DNA of 64,000 nt from SEAL01 sp032153715 (GTDB taxonomy: Bacteria; Patescibacteriota; Saccharimonadia; Saccharimonadales; Saccharimonadaceae): NCBI GenBank assembly GCA_032153715.1, contig JALDYR010000001.1, forward strand, positions 186,001 to 250,000. The letters are read 5' to 3'. A program made the translations under genes and the position numbers. A model generated the notes under the pieces. That model made no database searches. It was not told the origin of the DNA and saw only the letters and a program-made list of their open reading frames with translations. How positions within the stretch are numbered: the first letter of the stretch is position 1; every line of letters starts with the position of its first letter. This document shows positions 43,393-51,340 of the stretch, in pieces.

Positions 43393-44586
43393 CTAGTATT
43401 TCTTAGCAGGGTCGTTTTTGTTAACGACCTCAATTACTAGTACGATTCTCGTGATTTGACTCTGGGGAATTGCCGCTACATTTGATGCGCTGGCGGCAAA
43501 ATAATCCACACTCAGACTATCGCCTGCTTCTATTCGCATGCCGTAGTCCGACGCCCGCTTGGCATTAAACTCTTTGATACTATTTACAGTCGTCACAAAG
43601 CGATACTCCTTACCGGAACTTCCCCGTATTACAAAGCCTTGGTCATCATACGACACAAGTTTACCTTCAATACTGCGCGGCTCCATACCCTCGATCTCAA
43701 GCGATGTAGGATTATAGTATAGGTCGATACTTGATTTCGACACAGCACAGGTTTCATCCGGATTACCGACACACGAACTTTTTTCGGTAACTGAATTCTG
43801 GAAGTCTGGCGAATAGTACTTTTCCGGCAGCGATAGCTTCACAAGTGCCAGCAATTCGTCCTTTATAGGTGCGCCGTCTTTGCCATTCGCATAGGTAAAA
43901 TGCCTAATTGCAACGACAGAATCACCCACGCCGAAACGATCCTTCGTAGCGTAACGACCCTCGTCAATCCACAACGTATCACTATTTGCAGTAGAGTTTC
44001 CTACTACCTGTTTTTGCCCCCTGTACGTCGAGGCTAATGTGTACATATTATTGTTTACGCTCTGTATCTCAGCGGGCGTATCCATAAAATCAACGGATGG
44101 GTTTGCTTTTAGCCACTCGGTATTTGCCCAATCATTGATTTGAGCCATCTCGCACTTCGCGAACGCCACTTTTGCGCTCTCGTCCAGGCTTTGCTGGACT
44201 CCCTTTTTAGTCTCATACTGTTTTTGCTCAGCCGGAGACATTAGCGACGAACAGTTACTAGTATTGAAGACAATCTGATTGCGTCCATTTTTATCCATAT
44301 GACTTTGTTCGACACCCACTTCAGGCTTGAGCCATAACTGGTATATTGCATATGCCGTACCCGAGACAAGCGATACGCCAAGGATAATCAGTAACGTAAG
44401 CATCACTCGATTTAAATGTGGTAACTTCATGACATAACTCCTTCTTGTAGTATTTTCACTAGTTTTACGTACCACGTTCGAAATAGTTTCACGATTCTTT
44501 ATTTTTGAAAGAGTAGCTTTAGTAAAAGCACTTGGCTCTTTTGGCTGGGGAGCACTACCAATAAGCAACGATTCAAATTTTCTCAT
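43393..44586 (-). CDS. Membrane-anchored protein, probable anti-sigma or sigma-linked partner
   Basis: 397 aa. A cytoplasmic N-terminus of about 60 residues, one membrane helix (60-82), and an outside domain of about 300 residues. No anti-sigma zinc motif is visible. It overlaps the sigma-factor stop by four bases (ATGA), so the two are translationally coupled; membrane partners of ECF sigma factors often hold them inactive. That role is inferred from context. Confidence 0.7.
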   Translation of the reverse strand: MRKFESLLIGSAPQPKEPSAFTKATLSKIKNRETISNVVRKTSENTTRRSYVMKLPHLNRVMLTLLIILGVSLVSGTAYAIYQLWLKPEVGVEQSHMDKNGRNQIVFNTSNCSSLMSPAEQKQYETKKGVQQSLDESAKVAFAKCEMAQINDWANTEWLKANPSVDFMDTPAEIQSVNNNMYTLASTYRGQKQVVGNSTANSDTLWIDEGRYATKDRFGVGDSVVAIRHFTYANGKDGAPIKDELLALVKLSLPEKYYSPDFQNSVTEKSSCVGNPDETCAVSKSSIDLYYNPTSLEIEGMEPRSIEGKLVSYDDQGFVIRGSSGKEYRFVTTVNSIKEFNAKRASDYGMRIEAGDSLSVDYFAASASNVAAIPQSQITRIVLVIEVVNKNDPAKKY

Positions 44587-45092
44587 GCCAACTCTCCTTG
44601 CAACTTTTGCTTGCTGCGTCTAATCCATGTCCTGATCGTATTGACTGGCTGGCCAAGTTCATCAGCAATTTCCTGGTAGCTTCGACCTTCCCAGTAATAC
44701 GCTTCGATAACCCTACGATACTCCGGAGGTGTCAAAGCCGAAACCGCGTCTCTAACTTGTTGCTTCGTCATTTCATCGACTGTCGCCGGTTCGTAACTGA
44801 GTGTATCCGGATCGACGTCACGCATTATTTTTCTTGATTGACGAAGATAGTCCAGACACTTATTGGAAGCTATCTTATAAAGCCAAGTCGAGAAACGCTT
44901 TGACTGATCAAATGCCCCTAACTTCTCATATGCCTTGATGAACGCCTCTTGGGCGATATCTTCCGCCACATCTCTATCTTTGACGATTTGCTCACAGTAG
45001 ATAATTAAACCGACATGGTAGCGCTCAACAAGCTCTGAATACGCGTCTGCATTGCCATCCAGGATCTTTCTGATATTTTCAATTTCATTCAT
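44583..45092 (-). CDS. ECF-type RNA polymerase sigma factor
   Basis: 169 aa. Sigma region 2 (YCEQIVKDRDVAEDIAQEAFIKAYEKL ... FSTWLYKIASNKCLDYLR) and region 4 (LTPPEYRRVIEAYYWEGRSYQEIADELGQPVNTIRTWIRR) match ECF factors. TATAAT (45106-45101) lies eight bases upstream of ATG 45092, so transcription starts at or next to the ATG; a GTG two codons earlier is inside that gap. Drives an operon with the membrane partner downstream. Confidence 0.92.
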   Translation of the reverse strand: MNEIENIRKILDGNADAYSELVERYHVGLIIYCEQIVKDRDVAEDIAQEAFIKAYEKLGAFDQSKRFSTWLYKIASNKCLDYLRQSRKIMRDVDPDTLSYEPATVDEMTKQQVRDAVSALTPPEYRRVIEAYYWEGRSYQEIADELGQPVNTIRTWIRRSKQKLQGELA

Positions 45093-45406
45093 TTTCACTT
45101 ATTATACGGTCCTAGCGCGGAAAAGTTTCAATGGAATTCACTCTTGCCTTTCATTACGATCAAAAGAATGAAATGAGACCACTTTGCAGACTAGCCGCAA
45201 ACAAAAAAGACCTTCCAAAACTTGAAAAGTCTTCTATGGTATGAGTGAAGAGAATCTACTTAAACTTTTTGAGCGAGTCATTGACGACCAATCCCTAAGT
45301 GCTCCCGCGCCGATAGGGCCGCAGCCTAGTTGTGAAATTATTTGCTAATAAACAACCCGACAGCTACAGAAAACTATTAGGTTGTTTAACTTGTCGCCAG
45401 GTTTGA
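45093..45406. other. Intergenic region, 314 bases
   Basis: Contains the sigma operon promoter (TATAAT 45106-45101) and the hairpin-like AAGACCTTCCAAAACTTG..AAAGTCTT near 45209-45235, an imperfect inverted repeat. GCTCCCGCGCCGATAGGGCC (45300-45319) is a short G+C island. No open frame. Confidence 0.45.
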
Positions 45407-45580
45407 TTATTTAACTTTTGAAGTTTTAAAATATATAAGAAATAACGGTATAAATATAAGCACTGCTAATACTGTAACTATAAGCAAATTTGGCCCCTCG
45501 GGGTCGTTAACAAGAAAAAACAGCAACCTTGAAATAGCAAACGAAATTATCAGGAGAATAAATACAAAAACTTTTCTCAT
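45407..45580 (-). CDS. Small membrane protein, 57 aa
   Basis: ATG 45580 to TAA 45407, MRKVFVFILLIISFAISRLL then a loop NDPEGPNLL and a second helix TVLAVLIFIPLFLIYF. Two membrane segments. TACAAT (45594-45589) lies eight bases before the ATG with no ribosome site, so it is probably leaderless. Function unknown. Confidence 0.6.
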   Translation of the reverse strand: MRKVFVFILLIISFAISRLLFFLVNDPEGPNLLIVTVLAVLIFIPLFLIYFKTSKVK

Positions 45581-45635
45581 CTAAGTAGATTGTAACATGT
45601 CATAAGATGGAGTAGTCGCCCTTTACTTTTGCAAT

Positions 45636-46016
45636 TCAACCCTCAACTGCTACTTCGAACCCTCCGTATGCCATCTTCGTCATTTCATTCGGCATTTCAA
45701 AAGCACCTTGATCCTTAAAGCTTTCACTCATCTCATCCATGACTTTTTTGTTTACCTCGTCTCGGTGCTCTTTAGAGTTAAAGACAATGAAAGAGAACCA
45801 TACATTATCATCACTTGTCGCACCAGTCATTTCGCCGAAGGCACGTGACTTTTGATCACCCATTTCCTGCTGCTTCAGATCGTCACCCCTACATTCAAAG
45901 TATTGAAGCGCACCATGCTTCATCCAGGAATCTCGACCCATTTTAGCCATTTCTTCGTAATCAGCTTCTTTACCCTTGGGTACTACTAGAACAAATCCAT
46001 CAATGTATTTAGACAT
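45636..46016 (-). CDS. DUF1428 (YbaA-like) family protein
   Basis: 126 aa. SKYIDGFVLVVPKGKEADYEEMAK ... ECRGDDL ... GEMTGA ... IVFNSKEHRDEVNKKVMDE matches DUF1428, a dimeric alpha-beta barrel family. ATG 46016 is preferred with AGGAG eight bases upstream. Function unknown. Confidence 0.93.
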   Translation of the reverse strand: MSKYIDGFVLVVPKGKEADYEEMAKMGRDSWMKHGALQYFECRGDDLKQQEMGDQKSRAFGEMTGATSDDNVWFSFIVFNSKEHRDEVNKKVMDEMSESFKDQGAFEMPNEMTKMAYGGFEVAVEG

Positions 46017-46076
46017 TTTATACACTCCTTTTTAAAGTTGTATCCTTTATAATTTTAGCACTTATGGTAATACCGA

Positions 46077-46098
46077 ATAGGACGCCGAAGCGTCCTAT
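46077..46098. repeat. Perfect hairpin, ATAGGACGC-CGAA-GCGTCCTAT
   Basis: Nine-bp stem with a stable CGAA tetraloop in the gap between the DUF1428 gene and the two-gene operon. No clear T-run on either strand; could be a terminator or an RNA stabiliser. Confidence 0.5.
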
Positions 46099-46241
46099 GA
46101 TTAACGACTAGAGTTGTTTTTACACGAAATCAGGGAGGAGATAGCTCGATGGAGAAATAGCTGAAAATATTATCTACTGATTCTGATGTATATAATGTTG
46201 CTTAGGTTATAATAATAATAAATCGGTGGGGAATAAAATAT

Positions 46242-48803
46242 ATGAAACACCGAATTCTCAACAACCTTTATAACAAGAAATCATTCTGGAATACCAGAGG
46301 TTTTTTTAAGCGTCAAGTGTCATTCAGGGCATACAGCAAATCTTATCAAGCGAGGCAAAAATACCGAGAGAATAAGATATCCTTCAAGGTTCTACAATAT
46401 TCGTTATTAGACATAATCAAAATGGCAACCATTGCGGTCATTTTTGTTGCAGTAGTCGAATACTTTTCGTTCTTATCGAAAGACCGTGTTGATTATGAAC
46501 TCAGCAGTGATGAACTTGGTTTACTACTATCTACATTAGTCACGGTTACTGGTGTTTTCCTAGGTTTGTACTTCACCGCCCTGAGTGCTGTTGCAGGTAA
46601 TTTATTCTTACGAGCACCGGCTGAGTTGCAAAATCTCTTCCTGAGAGATCGTAAAGGCCAGCAATACATCAGAACGCTCGTACTCACTACTATTATCGGT
46701 ATTTATTATTTATTACTTCGTTCATATGGTTTTGAGGTTGGCTTTGCTGGACCGACTCTTATTACTGTACTCGCCGTGTATACCGTGGTGCGATTTATGG
46801 CCCTTGGAGCACAGACGTTTTATTTCATTCATCCTACCGAAGCAAGTTCGACGTTAACTGGCGATGCAGCAGACGCAATTAATGATGCGTCTTTTAAAGG
46901 TTTTGCACCCACCAAGCCATTCTTGCAAAACCATTATCGTAAACAGGCCCAGATTGCACTAACGACACTCAGCAGTTTAGTTGACTTTGGCATAAAGCCC
47001 GTTAAACTATCTTCACAACAGATGCTTACAATCGCTCGATATGCCGGCAGCATTACCGAATATTACATCGAAAGAAAGAAGCATATACCAACGGAAAGTC
47101 TCTGGTACGCACGAAAACACGAGCATCAGAAATGGCTGATTGCAGATGAAAGCTCTGTAACGATGAGTATTAACACCAGAACAAGCTTACAGCCTAAAGA
47201 AGTAATCAACGCACTTTGGTTTGAAGAACGTTCTATGGCAATTATTCTTAAAATCTTCGAGAACTTGGCAGGCCAAAAAGAATGGTCACACGCTCAGGCC
47301 GTATTAGAAGTTGTGGTAGCGATTGTTGAAAAGTGTGGTGCTGAATTTTACGATGACAGTGTAGCGCTTGCAATCAGTATGACCGAGAAGTCTATTGATA
47401 AAGTTCTTTCTGGCATGAGTGGTTCATTAAACGATGAAGATAAGCGTGGTCGTTTAGCACTAATCGATAGTCTCGGTCGGCTTCCTGTAGGTGCACTCGT
47501 AAGTCTCAGTCGTTATATGCAGTTCATGTCAAAGGAAAAACTAGTTGAAGAGATCGATCAAATTAAGTGGTCTAAAGCAAAGTCAGTCTATTACAGCAAA
47601 CTACCGGGTAAGACACTTGCTGAAAATGAACGCAATCAACGACAGTATGCTAACGAAATTATCATTGAAGGACACGCAATCAGTCCGCAGTGGTATCTAC
47701 AAAACCTGGCTACGCAACAATACTTGGCTCAATTAAAGAAGTACTATGATCTCGTAAAGAGTTATAACGAAAGTATCTTTGAAAAACGGATTGATGAACT
47801 GATCACACGGCAAGAACCACTACAGGCTGCCCACCTTAATGACAGATGGATGGAATTCACCAATAAACTGCTGTCACTTGGACAAAAAGTTCAATCTTTC
47901 ATTGAATCGTGTAGTGATCTTAACAAAGTCGAGGATCTTCCATGGACATCAATGGACAGTGATCAAGAACGTGAGACGGTTCAGTCTTACAATCGACAGG
48001 CTACAGATAAAATCGCTCAGCTGGTTGTACCCTTGTCGTTATTGCCAGAAAACGAGCTAAAGGACCTTCCAGACTATTTCGGTCAGGCATTTATATTTGG
48101 CCTACAAGCTGCGTACGACGCCGCAAAGAGTAATGACCCAGAGAGACTGCGTGCAATATTTAATGGTGTCTTTGCGGCATCCCTCAAGGCAACAGACAAA
48201 GTCAGGGAGGATGTGAAAGGCTGGCTAGAGCAAAGCCAAATCCTGCTAGTGACAGAATGCACGGAAGACATCCTAGTCTTGAGTGGTTTTATAAAAATCT
48301 ATGCTGAGCTATATGAAAACACTGAGTTGTGGGAAATTTGTCAAGAAACGTGGGACAGGTACCTTACCATATCCGAAGATCCAAAGTCGACAATAGAACG
48401 GATTGTGACAGCCTGCATCTATAGAGATAGTCGACTCGGAGTAATTATGCACCGTGCCACCGTACGATTCAATTGGGACAGGATGCTTACGCAAGTTTTT
48501 GAGGAAAAAGGCTTTGACGTGGGTCTTTTCTCTCGAAATACCAATCCCTTCGACCAAGACGCCGGCCCAGATCATCCTAGCCCGCTCATTCGTACGATGG
48601 TAAAGCATTCGCTGATAGACTACGAGGCGAGAGCGATATTTTTCGTCACATATCTCAGCAAGCATCCAGCGGCGGCCGATATAACTTTAGAGCTCCCTGA
48701 CCAACGTCATCTAGAAAGACAACTAGAGCGTGAAGAACAGCAAAGCGAGATTGCTGGAAACCAAGATCCTGACATTAGTGTCGAGGAATCTGACAATGAA
48801 TAA
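46242..48803 (+). CDS. Large membrane protein of unknown function, first gene of a two-gene system
   Basis: 853 aa. Basic N-terminus, then about four to five membrane segments (60-80, 90-118, 145-165, 172-190), then a long soluble, mostly helical domain to the end with an acidic, Glu-rich tail. No enzyme motif that I can see. Ribosome site GGTGGGG and TATAAT boxes lie upstream of ATG 46242. The next gene overlaps by 8 bases. It is A+T-richer than the core genes and lies between accessory genes and a tRNA with duplicated 3' end, which suggests acquired cargo; a defence or conflict role is speculative. Confidence 0.8.
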   Translation: MKHRILNNLYNKKSFWNTRGFFKRQVSFRAYSKSYQARQKYRENKISFKVLQYSLLDIIKMATIAVIFVAVVEYFSFLSKDRVDYELSSDELGLLLSTLVTVTGVFLGLYFTALSAVAGNLFLRAPAELQNLFLRDRKGQQYIRTLVLTTIIGIYYLLLRSYGFEVGFAGPTLITVLAVYTVVRFMALGAQTFYFIHPTEASSTLTGDAADAINDASFKGFAPTKPFLQNHYRKQAQIALTTLSSLVDFGIKPVKLSSQQMLTIARYAGSITEYYIERKKHIPTESLWYARKHEHQKWLIADESSVTMSINTRTSLQPKEVINALWFEERSMAIILKIFENLAGQKEWSHAQAVLEVVVAIVEKCGAEFYDDSVALAISMTEKSIDKVLSGMSGSLNDEDKRGRLALIDSLGRLPVGALVSLSRYMQFMSKEKLVEEIDQIKWSKAKSVYYSKLPGKTLAENERNQRQYANEIIIEGHAISPQWYLQNLATQQYLAQLKKYYDLVKSYNESIFEKRIDELITRQEPLQAAHLNDRWMEFTNKLLSLGQKVQSFIESCSDLNKVEDLPWTSMDSDQERETVQSYNRQATDKIAQLVVPLSLLPENELKDLPDYFGQAFIFGLQAAYDAAKSNDPERLRAIFNGVFAASLKATDKVREDVKGWLEQSQILLVTECTEDILVLSGFIKIYAELYENTELWEICQETWDRYLTISEDPKSTIERIVTACIYRDSRLGVIMHRATVRFNWDRMLTQVFEEKGFDVGLFSRNTNPFDQDAGPDHPSPLIRTMVKHSLIDYEARAIFFVTYLSKHPAAADITLELPDQRHLERQLEREEQQSEIAGNQDPDISVEESDNE

Positions 48804-49848
48804 ATTTTATGAAAAAGTTAAGTCTGCCATCTCTGCATTTTTACACGACCCCTTGTTCTTATCAAAATGGGAATCTAAGCACACTCATGATGGGACTAGG
48901 ACAACTAGTTGGGTTCACGATGGCTACAACACCATCGCCGGAAAAGATGGCTATCAAGGTGACTTGTACATGTTCGATGAAGATCTGCGTCTCCGTGTGA
49001 TGTCTTATAGGAATAGAAGACATACAACTTTCAAAGCTGTTTTAAAGCCATACGGTGCAGTATCAGACGAGATCCTAGAAAACTCCGAATTAGAGAAAGT
49101 CATATCTAAGTCTATCTCGAAGCATGACTACAGCTTTGATGATCTGTCAGAAAACATAACTGATTTTATTCGTGACTCAACACAAACGATTGCAGCACAT
49201 TCTGAAATATACTACGAAATAACTTGCAAAAAGAATGAGCAGGGAGAGATCGAGGAGCTTGAATTCCACTACATTTATCCGCCGAGTATGCGAAAGCTCT
49301 TTGGAAAGTACGCGCAATATATTCCTTACAAGGTTGCAAAGCGGTCTAGTATCAAAGCAGGGTTACGTTTTATGCCCAAAAATAAAGTACTACATATTAC
49401 AGCTCCAAAAAAACTTGGCGGAAAACGAGAGCTGAGAAGAATCATCAAACGCCTTGCTAAAATGAGTACTGCTGTCATGCCTGATTTTTATCTAAAAGCC
49501 ATGGAGGACGATAACTCTATTGGCTTCGATTTTAATATTTATGTTCACAGTAGGTATATGGAGAAAGCAATTCTTACAAAAAAATATGGCTGGAATCAAA
49601 GAGACTACAGCGATAAAAATATTCTTGAGTATTACTCAATGTATCGATATCTCAAGACTGCGAATGCTATGGCGTTATATAGACAGCATATTATTCAGGA
49701 GTTTAATAATGCACTCAACAACGACTTCGTTAAGTCAGGTGTTGAAGTCGCCCTAGAGGGAATTGAGACTGAAGGGACTATTACTAAGGACTTTGAAAAA
49801 CTCAAGGAAGGTGGATTAAAGTTTGTTGATCTAGTCAAAAAAGATTAG
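48796..49848 (+). CDS. Second protein of the two-gene system, unknown
   Basis: 350 aa from ATG 48796, with GAGGA upstream and an 8-base overlap with the membrane gene, so they are coupled. Soluble; basic blocks such as GGKRELRRIIKRLAKM; no catalytic motif recognised. The N-terminus (WESKHTHDGTRTTSW) is His/Thr-rich. Repeated YxxxY-type aromatics occur in the C-terminal third. The longer frame from 48730 lies inside the first gene and is rejected. It probably acts together with the 853-aa protein at the membrane. Confidence 0.78.
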   Translation: MNKFYEKVKSAISAFLHDPLFLSKWESKHTHDGTRTTSWVHDGYNTIAGKDGYQGDLYMFDEDLRLRVMSYRNRRHTTFKAVLKPYGAVSDEILENSELEKVISKSISKHDYSFDDLSENITDFIRDSTQTIAAHSEIYYEITCKKNEQGEIEELEFHYIYPPSMRKLFGKYAQYIPYKVAKRSSIKAGLRFMPKNKVLHITAPKKLGGKRELRRIIKRLAKMSTAVMPDFYLKAMEDDNSIGFDFNIYVHSRYMEKAILTKKYGWNQRDYSDKNILEYYSMYRYLKTANAMALYRQHIIQEFNNALNNDFVKSGVEVALEGIETEGTITKDFEKLKEGGLKFVDLVKKD

Positions 49849-49976
49849 TAATAGAACAAAATACCCCTGCGGCAGAAACGTCTCTTGTAGTACGGAGCTA
49901 CAGTATCAATTTGAGCTTTAGAGTAGGACCTACTTTTAACATACCGGCTATAGCATAGAAAAAACCGACACTGAGG

Positions 49977-50007
49977 TATTGGTGCGGGTGAAGAGACTCT
50001 AACTCTC
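49977..50007 (-). repeat. Duplicated 3' end of tRNA-Gly (31 bp)
   Basis: Identical to 50132-50162: the T arm, acceptor 3' strand and CCA of the tRNA-Gly plus four flanking bases. It lacks the 5' half. Such a direct repeat of a tRNA 3' end is what integration into a tRNA leaves behind; here the two copies are only 155 bp apart. Confidence 0.8.
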
Positions 50008-50036
50008 CCGACCGCGTCGCGGATCGGAAGAGCTGG

Positions 50037-50082
50037 GCTCTCGACTGTTTATTATTTTTGAAGAGGCCGAGAGCTAGAAGCG
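50037..50082. repeat. Dispersed repeat copy B with long-loop hairpin
   Basis: GCTCTCG (50037-50043) pairs with CGAGAGC (50068-50074) around a loop containing ATTATTTTTGAAGAGGCC. The loop matches copy A at 40407-40432. The right part also resembles the 3' half of the tRNA-Gly (GAAGAGGTCGAGAG in the RNA). Confidence 0.45.
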
Positions 50083-50134
50083 CATCGACCAAAAGACCAA
50101 TAAAAAAATCCCAGCTGGACTGAGATTATTTTAT

Positions 50135-50211
50135 TGGTGCGGGTGAAGAGACTCTAACTCTCGACCTCTTCCTTGGCAAGGAAGCGCTCTAAACAACTGA
50201 GCTACACCCGC
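50135..50211 (-). tRNA. tRNA-Gly (anticodon GCC) with unusual elbow bases, CCA encoded
   Basis: 77 bases. Acceptor GCGGGTG/CACCCGC, D stem GCTC/GAGC, anticodon stem CTTCC/GGAAG with loop TTGCCAA, T stem GAGAG/CTCTT with one G-U pair, CCA at 50137-50135. The D loop reads AGTTGTTTA so G19 is U, and the T loop TTAGAGT has A at position 56 instead of C. The two changes keep a possible 19-56 pair (U-A). Confidence 0.88.
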
Positions 50212-50276
50212 ATGCTCCGATAGATTATAGACTACCTCGGGTGGAATTTCAACACTTTCGAGTCTATAGTAGAAGT

Positions 50277-50519
50277 ATGGGAACAATTATTGTTATAGTC
50301 GTCGGCTTTATCCTATTTTTCGTCGCAATAGTTTCTCCTCATATGGCCCGAAAAGTTCAACACCGAACAGATCAAGAAGCTAATTTACTAAAGCGCCTGA
50401 GTAACTGGCTATGGGATCCACTAACCTGGTGGGCGAAGGTTTCATTAGAGTTCACGCGTAAATCAATTGTTAAGATTGCGGCGTGGGGTAAGAAGACACG
50501 GAAGAAGTTGCCTTTTTAG
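50277..50519 (+). CDS. Small membrane protein with basic tail, 80 aa
   Basis: ATG 50277 is six bases after TATAGT (50265-50270), leaderless pattern, so the longer frame start at 50241 is rejected. One membrane helix (2-20), then an amphipathic, Trp-rich region (NWLWDPLTWWAKV) and a basic tail (KKTRKKLPF). Function unknown. Ends four bases into the convergent DUF4190 gene. Confidence 0.65.
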   Translation: MGTIIVIVVGFILFFVAIVSPHMARKVQHRTDQEANLLKRLSNWLWDPLTWWAKVSLEFTRKSIVKIAAWGKKTRKKLPF

Positions 50520-50836
50520 AACTGTTCTAGGCTACTATGACGTAACAGGAGGACTGCCATAAGTGTCAGAATAACCGTTCCAATCATGCCGTAAATAATC
50601 GCGAACCATGCACGCCCCCGCCCGGCTTTATTCGGAGACTTTTTGAAATCACGCAGTGCGAGGATGCCTAGAAGCACCGCAACTGGACCAACAACAATAA
50701 ATGGAATTGTAAAGAGTGCCACATACCCAGCAGCAATCGCCCATCCGGAACGATTGATTGGGATAAGCATTTCGACTAGCTTATTACGCTGAGTAGCTTC
50801 GGGCTGATGTGACGGGGGTGTCTGTTCTGATTGCAT
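50516..50836 (-). CDS. DUF4190 domain membrane protein
   Basis: 106 aa. A Pro/Gln-rich cytoplasmic start, two membrane helices, and the signature VGPVAVLLGILALRDFKKSPNKAGRGRAWFAIIYG split around the loop, typical of DUF4190. Function unknown. Confidence 0.85.
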   Translation of the reverse strand: MQSEQTPPSHQPEATQRNKLVEMLIPINRSGWAIAAGYVALFTIPFIVVGPVAVLLGILALRDFKKSPNKAGRGRAWFAIIYGMIGTVILTLMAVLLLRHSSLEQF

Positions 50837-51060
50837 GAAACTAGCATAGCAATAATACCGTTAAAGAGAAATAACCCCCAGACATCACTACGCTCTTTCA
50901 TTCACTTGCGAAAAAATAGGAGTCCCCCAGACATCGGGCGCGAGCGCCCTCCTTCGTTCATTCGTAAAGAAAAATAGCTATCGCTGCTTTTCTTTACTTC
51001 ACTCTCTGCGCCGAACTGGCCGCTCCGCGGTGATCCAGTTCGAGGCATGAAAAGAATTAC
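50837..51060. other. Noncoding region with several hairpins
   Basis: 224 bases lying past the tRNA-Phe on its strand. GGGCGC-GA-GCGCCC (50937-50950) and GAACTGG...CCAGTTC (51012-51040, with inner CCGC/GCGG) are perfect inverted repeats, and CCCCCAGACATC occurs twice (50876 and 50927 area). An open frame here runs through the tRNA and is not credible. Confidence 0.4.
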
Positions 51061-51100
51061 CAAAGAAATAACCCCATCTTTCGATGAGGTTATTTCTTTG
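51061..51100 (-). terminator. Terminator just after tRNA-Phe
   Basis: An 18-bp stem with one mismatch, 51061-51078 with 51083-51100, four-base loop, overlapping the tRNA CCA; on the minus strand it ends in TATTTCTTTG. Confidence 0.7.
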
Positions 51101-51174
51101 GTGGCTCCTCCCAGACTCGAACTGGGGACACGCGGCTCTTCAGGCCGCTGCTCTACCAACTGAGCTAAAGAGCC
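51099..51174 (-). tRNA. tRNA-Phe (anticodon GAA), CCA encoded
   Basis: 76 bases. Acceptor GGCTCTT/AGGAGCC with one G-U pair, D loop AGTTGGTA, anticodon loop CTGAAGA, T loop TTCGAGT, CCA at 51101-51099. Confidence 0.96.
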
Positions 51175-51230
51175 ATATTGGTTCGTGGTGTACAACTTTG
51201 TTTTGTGCCGCGAGTACGTACGGCCTGGCC

Positions 51231-51281
51231 CCTGCTCTACGAATTTCATGTGCATCCATTCGGATGACGAGCTAAAGAGAC
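51231..51281 (-). repeat. Degenerate tRNA-Phe 5' half
   Basis: CTGCTCTAC (51232-51240) and GAGCTAAAGAG (51269-51279) match the D-stem and acceptor side of the tRNA-Phe 60 bp away, but with about 28 bases between them instead of seven. Looks like a disrupted partial copy. Confidence 0.45.
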
Positions 51282-51290
51282 ACAAGTTGA

Positions 51291-51324
51291 CGTGCAACTC
51301 TGTATATTCTACTAGAGTTGCACG
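51291..51324 (-). terminator. Hairpin after the SPFH gene
   Basis: Perfect 11-bp stem 51291-51301 with 51314-51324 (CGTGCAACTCT), loop of 12, 17 bases past the stop at 51341. No T-run follows. Confidence 0.5.
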
Positions 51325-51340
51325 ATTTTGCCAAGAGAGG

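Noticed and set aside
50902..51297. Open frame of 131 codons on the minus strand
   Set aside because: It runs through the tRNA-Phe gene and hairpins, so it cannot be a normal coding region.
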